The translations under genes and the position numbers were made by a program. Source: Desulfovibrio sp. UBA2564 (GTDB lineage Bacteria > Desulfobacterota > Desulfovibrionia > Desulfovibrionales > Desulfovibrionaceae). Taken from it: DNA of 18,968 nucleotides. The stretch is taken from NCBI GenBank assembly GCA_002340305.1, contig DDLU01000307.1, forward strand, positions 1-18,968, given 5' to 3'. Below, in pieces: positions 14,843-18,968 of the stretch. Every line of letters starts with the position of its first letter. Positions within the stretch are counted from its first letter, which is position 1. The notes beneath the pieces were generated by a model, which did no database searches, was not told the origin of the DNA, and was given only the letters and a program-made list of their open reading frames with translations.

Positions 14843-16030
14843 TCAGGTCAGTGAAAGCAAAGCCTGTGAAAGAAGTTTCGGGTCCAGATAGGGGGAGCTG
14901 TTCTCGCTGACAAGCTCACAGTCGATGACTTGAATGCCGAGTTTATTAATCGCTTTTTTATCCACACCGCCGGGATAAAACCCGTTAACCGAGTCCACTA
15001 AGATGAAATTCAACACATTATTGATGGAAATGTTTTCGGGATCATCCTTGCGTAAATAGTAGAGCAGTTTGTCAATCTGGTCAGTCAGTGAATGCCCTTT
15101 GAGCTCCGGGTCGGTTCCGGTGTTAGGGGTAAAAACCTTCGGGCATTTGCTCTCGCTCACAGCTTTGCCGATTCCTTCAGGCAGCAGGTTGGCTACCACG
15201 CTGGAATAAAAGCTGCCCAGAGGATAGCAGATTAGTTCCGCGCTGTTGATCAGCAAGGTCATTTTCCTGGGTATTTTGACAGTACAGGGAGTGGAGTCTT
15301 CAAGTCTTTCAGCCAGCCAGAGCTTTTTGATTCCAGCAGCGATGGGCGAGGATTCCTTCCCGGTAAGCAGGTGTTGCCCGACCACAAAAGAGCCGTCCTC
15401 AAGTTCTGCAGCAAGATGGATATCTTTGTTTACTGTGGGGCGCACAATTCCGCGTACCTCAACCAGCTTGGAAAAAATATAGATGACCGGGTCGATGTGG
15501 CGACGGTTGCTGATATATCCGGCTGTGAGTATAATATTGCCGATGCTGGCACCGCGCAGATTGAAATCATCCATGATGGTGGCAAACTGGATGAAATGGT
15601 TACGGATGATCTTGCGCATGGGAGCTGGAATATTGCGTACAAGCGGATGTTCGCATTCCATCATGTCCGAGAATTCAGCGCGTAACTCATCCTCATCCGC
15701 ATCCTTGGGTAAGCGGTAGGAGAAAAGTTTGTATATTTCGGGATTACCTAGAACAGACTGGTCTGCTAAGGCCATGAGGCGGTTACGGATATCCCCCACA
15801 GCCAGCATTTTGAAATGGTTACGGATTACGGCTGAGCTTCCCCCGGAATCAAAGGGGGTGATCACGTGGATGGTATTGTGGGTGTACTGGGTCAGCACGG
15901 AGGAAGTTTTTTTCAGGGCCGTTCCGCCACTGAAAAAGAGTATGCGTGGCCCAAGGTCCGGAGTCCTGCGGTAGCGTTCCAGCTTGATCGGGTCCGGTAC
16001 CCTTACCTGACGTTCGATTTTAATGCGCAT
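14843..16030 (-). CDS. CofD/YvcK-like protein of a GAK-type cluster
   Basis: A 395-residue protein of the CofD/YvcK superfamily. The nucleotide-binding signatures are FSGGTAL (33-39; CofD has SGGTG), FDSGGSSAVIR (60-70), GDIRN (79-83) with ALAD, and a late LGSFYSSVVANLLPEGI resembling the PGSLYTS..PNL motif of YvcK. CofD transfers a lactyl-phosphate group in F420 synthesis; YvcK binds UDP-sugars and affects cell shape and carbon use. Company with an ATP-grasp enzyme and an HprK-related kinase points to the CofD-related branch I remember as part of the 'GAK system', whose reaction is not known to me. AAGGA stands close before the ATG, 31 bp after the HprK-related gene. Last member of the tight cluster. 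Confidence 0.85.
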   Translation of the reverse strand: MRIKIERQVRVPDPIKLERYRRTPDLGPRILFFSGGTALKKTSSVLTQYTHNTIHVITPFDSGGSSAVIRNHFKMLAVGDIRNRLMALADQSVLGNPEIYKLFSYRLPKDADEDELRAEFSDMMECEHPLVRNIPAPMRKIIRNHFIQFATIMDDFNLRGASIGNIILTAGYISNRRHIDPVIYIFSKLVEVRGIVRPTVNKDIHLAAELEDGSFVVGQHLLTGKESSPIAAGIKKLWLAERLEDSTPCTVKIPRKMTLLINSAELICYPLGSFYSSVVANLLPEGIGKAVSESKCPKVFTPNTGTDPELKGHSLTDQIDKLLYYLRKDDPENISINNVLNFILVDSVNGFYPGGVDKKAINKLGIQVIDCELVSENSSPYLDPKLLSQALLSLT

Positions 16031-16061
16031 TAACTTCCTTAACTATCCGAATTTAAGTTGT

Positions 16062-17150
16062 TTAAATCTTGCCTTTCCACATAAATTTCAGGCAGGCATC
16101 GGCAGCTTTATCAAAATCCACACCGCCGCTAATTTCAATGAGAGTTGTCTTTGACAGAAAATCAGCATACCCGTCAACATCCGGATTGATTTCGTTTTCC
16201 GGTGAATCCGGGAGATAGAATAGTCCGGGGGCTTTCATTAATGCGGGTAGCAGGTCCTTGCGCTTTTGGGGATTAACCTTTTTTATTACCGTTTCAGAAG
16301 AGTCGCGCTGCCAGTTGAGGATAACAAGTCCGTCCAACGGGGCCTTTAAAACGAATTTATCTTTGCCGTAGCATTGGTCAATGAGGGCATCATACTTGTG
16401 CTCAAGTTCCCAGAGTTCTTCCTTGGGCATGGCTATAAAATTTTTCCTGTCTTCGGGATCAATGATGCAGGTGAGGTCCGGGTTGTTCAGGGCGGTTCCG
16501 GGATTGATGCGCGGCTGTTTGGCAACTCCGTACATGGTCAGCGAGTCATTGCCGGCTTCAATCATGATTCGGTCATTGCTGACGAAAGTTGTACCCCGGC
16601 TCATCAGGTGCAGGGCAAGGGTAGATTTACCCATGCCGGAGAATCCTGCCATGGCGATTCCGCGCCCGTTTTCAAGCACTCCTGCTGCGTGTCCGAGGTA
16701 GCAGCCGTGGTTGAGCTTGTAGGCAATGAATTGGTTGTTGATGAAGTTGATGAGCTGGTTGGAATTTTCCATGCATGGTCCGATAGCGATATTTTCGCCG
16801 CCGCCGAAGACAAAGGTCATTCCGGTCAGTCTTTTATAGACCACACGCCCGTCAGCAAGGTTACAGAACTCGTCCTTGATCTTGGTCTTGCCCGGTTCAG
16901 GTTGCTTTACGGCGTATTCAAGATCGAGGTCGGCTTTGGGGCTTTCGTGGGCAGTGATCAGGATATCGCTGTTTCCGGCACTAATCAGGAATTCTTTGAA
17001 ATAGTTTTTTAGCAGGGTAAGAAGTTCGGTGTTGTTGACCCGTGTTTCAATTACGCAACTGCCGAAGTCGGTGAACAGAGACTCGGTTGCCGGGAATTCC
17101 CCGCGATATTTCTCAACGATTGCAGATCGGGTGGTTGCGGTCCGCTTCAT
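16062..17150 (-). CDS. HprK-related kinase (HprK-related kinase B type) of a GAK-type cluster
   Basis: A 362-residue protein resembling the C-terminal catalytic domain of HPr kinase/phosphorylase. His154 in YLGHAAG sits where HprK has its conserved HG. The P-loop is GFSGMGKS (169-176), followed by LHLMSRGTTFVSND (180-193), which parallels the HprK stretch ending in the acidic DD pair; here the pair reads Asn-Asp. Residues 1-145 have no recognised domain, and there is no evidence of an HPr gene nearby. It is likely an ATP-dependent kinase with a non-HPr substrate; this matches the HprK-related kinase B family I recall from GAK clusters. The ATG overlaps the ATP-grasp stop by one base (TAATG) and has AAGGTG about 9 nt upstream, indicating coupled translation. 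Confidence 0.85.
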   Translation of the reverse strand: MKRTATTRSAIVEKYRGEFPATESLFTDFGSCVIETRVNNTELLTLLKNYFKEFLISAGNSDILITAHESPKADLDLEYAVKQPEPGKTKIKDEFCNLADGRVVYKRLTGMTFVFGGGENIAIGPCMENSNQLINFINNQFIAYKLNHGCYLGHAAGVLENGRGIAMAGFSGMGKSTLALHLMSRGTTFVSNDRIMIEAGNDSLTMYGVAKQPRINPGTALNNPDLTCIIDPEDRKNFIAMPKEELWELEHKYDALIDQCYGKDKFVLKAPLDGLVILNWQRDSSETVIKKVNPQKRKDLLPALMKAPGLFYLPDSPENEINPDVDGYADFLSKTTLIEISGGVDFDKAADACLKFMWKGKI

Positions 17151-18025
17151 TACTTTTTCACCTTATCCATAACGTAATCCACGTAATGGGCAGCCGCATC
17201 AATTCCTCTGGCATCCAGCAGTCCGCGGAAGCCGCCGAAGGCTGAAACTTCAAAAACATAAGGTCCGTCGGGAGTGATAGCCACATCCACACAGGTGAAG
17301 TCCAGATTGAAAATGGACTGTGCTTTACGGGCAAGTTCAATGACTTCCCGCGGGGGATCAATGGGCGCGTATTTGCCGCCGTTGGCTGTGGTGGTGTTCC
17401 ATGAATCGGTGGTTTTGCAACGGGCGTAGGTGGTCAGGTATTCGCCCCCCAGAAAGACAATGCCGAGGTCGCTGTCATTGAGGTCGATGGTCTTCTGGAT
17501 GTACATGGTGTTGTACTTGGTATGGTACTCTTCAATGATCTTCCGGGCATCAGGACCGGGTTTGAGCACAAACATGCCCCGCGCCTTGGTGCTGTAGAGA
17601 GGTTTGAAAACTGCCTCTCCGTATTCTTCCACTGCGGCAAGGGCGTGGTCTACGTTTTCGGTTATGGTAGTCAGAGGCATGGGGATATCGCCAAGTTGCA
17701 GGGAAACCGTACAGGTCAGACGGTCCAGCACCCGCAGGATGGATAGCGGGGAGGAGAAAATCTTTACCCCGCGACCTTCAAGCATCCGCAGCATCTCAAG
17801 GCGGTCCAGCAGGTCCGGTGAGTACTGTTTGCCGATTTTCTTGATGATCAGCGCGTCATAAGTGGAAAGGTCTTCACCCTCCACCATGGCACGGGCTGAG
17901 GGAAGATCGAGCCGCACGTCCTGCATCTCAAAAATTTTGGTTTCGCGGCCTGTCTTTTCGGCAACTGCACGGGCAAGCTGCTCGGATGACCACGCGCCCT
18001 TGATTCCTATTACACCTATCTTCAT
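17150..18025 (-). CDS. RimK-like ATP-grasp enzyme of a GAK-type cluster
   Basis: A 291-residue ATP-grasp protein resembling the RimK and glutathione-synthetase fold. An N-terminal Rossmann-like part (MKIGVIGIKGAWSSE, 1-15) precedes VFKPLYSTKARGMFVL (139-154) with the ATP-binding Lys141, YIQKTID (175-181), a DFTCVDV strand (242-248) and FEVSAFGGFRGL (258-269), the position of the metal-binding E-x-N in RimK-type enzymes. The Asn is replaced here by Ser261. Such enzymes join a carboxylate to an amine or thiol through an acyl-phosphate; the substrate is unknown. The frame also opens with a GTG three codons earlier, but the ATG at 18025 has AAAGGTG at good distance. It starts 13 bp after the kinase gene stop and overlaps the HprK-related gene by one base. 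Confidence 0.87.
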   Translation of the reverse strand: MKIGVIGIKGAWSSEQLARAVAEKTGRETKIFEMQDVRLDLPSARAMVEGEDLSTYDALIIKKIGKQYSPDLLDRLEMLRMLEGRGVKIFSSPLSILRVLDRLTCTVSLQLGDIPMPLTTITENVDHALAAVEEYGEAVFKPLYSTKARGMFVLKPGPDARKIIEEYHTKYNTMYIQKTIDLNDSDLGIVFLGGEYLTTYARCKTTDSWNTTTANGGKYAPIDPPREVIELARKAQSIFNLDFTCVDVAITPDGPYVFEVSAFGGFRGLLDARGIDAAAHYVDYVMDKVKK

Positions 18026-18038
18026 AGTCAGCACCTTT

Positions 18039-18968
18039 TTAGTAATGAAGGATGTCTTCCGGCAGAATGAAACGGTCCCACTTTCCGTTGTAGCGGTTTA
18101 TCTTTTCCATAAGGAACATGGAACGGTTGAACATTTCCTTGGCAAAGCCGTAGTTGAATTCAAAGCGGGTGGAAGTGTAGAACGAACGGGCCAAAGCCAG
18201 GGAAAGACGGGCCTGCCATGTCTCATCGCTGTTTTCCTGTGCGAACTCTTCAGCAAAGGTGTACATGCGTGAAATTACTGCATTGATCTTGTTGCGGATG
18301 GGACGGTCGAAAACAGGCATGCGAAAACCGGAAACAAGGAAAACTGACAGATCCTGAATGTAGTCAAAGTCACGGGAACGGTGCAGGTCAATGAATCTGA
18401 CCCTTTCGTCTTCATTGCTGTAAACCACGTTGTTGCAGTTGAAGTCACCATGGATGAACACGGTAAACGGAGCCGGGAGCGATTGTTCGACGGTCATGCA
18501 TTTAGTGATCAGCTCTTCGGACGAGATAACCTTTGTATCGCTATTGCGGTGAAATTCAGGATGGACCTGCAGGACTCCGTTTTGCCGTGATTTGAGCTGC
18601 TCCATGTAGGTCGTTTGCAGCGGCTCTTCTCTTTGGGTCACACCCCAGACATGGCGCAGGGTCTGCTCAAGGGTGAATAGGGCGTTCTCAAGATTGTCGT
18701 CATCCGAGGTCAGGATCATGGTATCCAGAGTACATCCGGGCAGAAATTCGACCAACATGGAACCTTTGTTTTCTTCCTTGGTCTCATGAAATCCGAAAAC
18801 TTCCGGGACCATACCCGGAAAGCGTTCATTCCATTGCGCAAGGCTGCTCCGCTCCCGGCTGATTTTGTCGAGGTTGCCTTCCTTGTAAATACTTCCCTGA
18901 GCTACCGGGGGAGCCTGCTCTTTATCTTTGGTCTGCACATGACCGATACGGCAGCCGGAGCGTGAACC
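18039..18968 (-). CDS. Aminoglycoside-phosphotransferase-fold kinase, 5' end beyond window
   Basis: The frame is open to the window edge, so the N-terminus is missing. A GTG at 18938 is the first usable start inside the window, but 10 sense codons precede it and the N-lobe strands of the fold are not complete. Numbering from that GTG: N-lobe Lys19 (IYKEG) and Glu29 (SRERSSL), hinge-like LVEFLPGCTL (62-71), catalytic loop HGDFNCNN (163-170) with Asp165 and Asn170, and metal-binding Asp184 in FIDLHRSRDFDYIQDLS. This is the APH/choline-kinase type of small-molecule or protein kinase. The substrate is unknown, and drug resistance should not be assumed. It stands first in the visible tight leftward series with the ATP-grasp, HprK-related and CofD-like genes. 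Confidence 0.85.
   Translation of the reverse strand, partial: GSRSGCRIGHVQTKDKEQAPPVAQGSIYKEGNLDKISRERSSLAQWNERFPGMVPEVFGFHETKEENKGSMLVEFLPGCTLDTMILTSDDDNLENALFTLEQTLRHVWGVTQREEPLQTTYMEQLKSRQNGVLQVHPEFHRNSDTKVISSEELITKCMTVEQSLPAPFTVFIHGDFNCNNVVYSNEDERVRFIDLHRSRDFDYIQDLSVFLVSGFRMPVFDRPIRNKINAVISRMYTFAEEFAQENSDETWQARLSLALARSFYTSTRFEFNYGFAKEMFNRSMFLMEKINRYNGKWDRFILPEDILHY

Noticed and set aside
16374..17012. 212-residue plus-strand open frame opposite the HprK-related gene
   Set aside because: Antisense shadow; the minus strand encodes clear P-loop and HprK-like motifs.

Overview
The window looks like a chromosomal stretch of a Desulfovibrio-type sulfate reducer (Desulfovibrionales). This is inferred from content, not proven: a compact mra/dcw cell-wall operon, a very large class I adenylate cyclase with extra N-terminal modules, and a four-gene cluster whose products resemble the families I remember as the 'GAK system', which is typical of that group. 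No rRNA, tRNA, CRISPR array, insertion sequence or phage integration site was seen.

Region 1 (1-4124, minus strand): the start of the division and cell-wall cluster, read right to left as mraZ, rsmH, ftsL, ftsI, murE (murE cut by the window edge). Upstream of and touching the mraZ start is a run of five G-rich units at about 10.5-bp spacing, three of them exact GTGGT boxes 21 bp apart. This fits an autoregulatory MraZ operator.

Region 2 (4125-5885): an AT-rich divergent intergenic region, then a plus-strand pair: an HD-GYP-type phosphohydrolase and a tiny secreted protein resembling a phage tail-collar domain. The pair ends in a 20-bp perfect hairpin that can also terminate the opposing minus-strand genes.

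Region 3 (5887-13117, minus strand): rlmD (23S rRNA uracil methyltransferase), a 1307-residue protein joining a helical-repeat N-terminus, a pentapeptide-repeat beta-helix and a class I adenylate cyclase, then a YfbR-like HD phosphohydrolase and a two-CBS-domain protein. With the HD-GYP gene, this makes a neighbourhood rich in cyclic-nucleotide and nucleotide-sensing proteins.

Region 4 (13157-14743): a small basic protein of unknown function and rlpA (septal-ring lytic transglycosylase-like, double-psi beta-barrel plus SPOR) on the plus strand, then a 58-residue minus-strand gene with a perfect AAGGAGG ribosome binding site.

Region 5 (14843-18968, minus strand): the GAK-type cluster, in reading order an aminoglycoside-phosphotransferase-fold kinase (5' end outside the window), a RimK-like ATP-grasp enzyme, an HprK-related kinase and a CofD/YvcK-like protein. 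Tight spacing, including a one-base stop/start overlap, argues for one transcript. Its biochemical role is unknown to me, and it is the best candidate here for an undescribed system: three different ATP-using folds plus a CofD-like transferase fold, all with altered signature residues.
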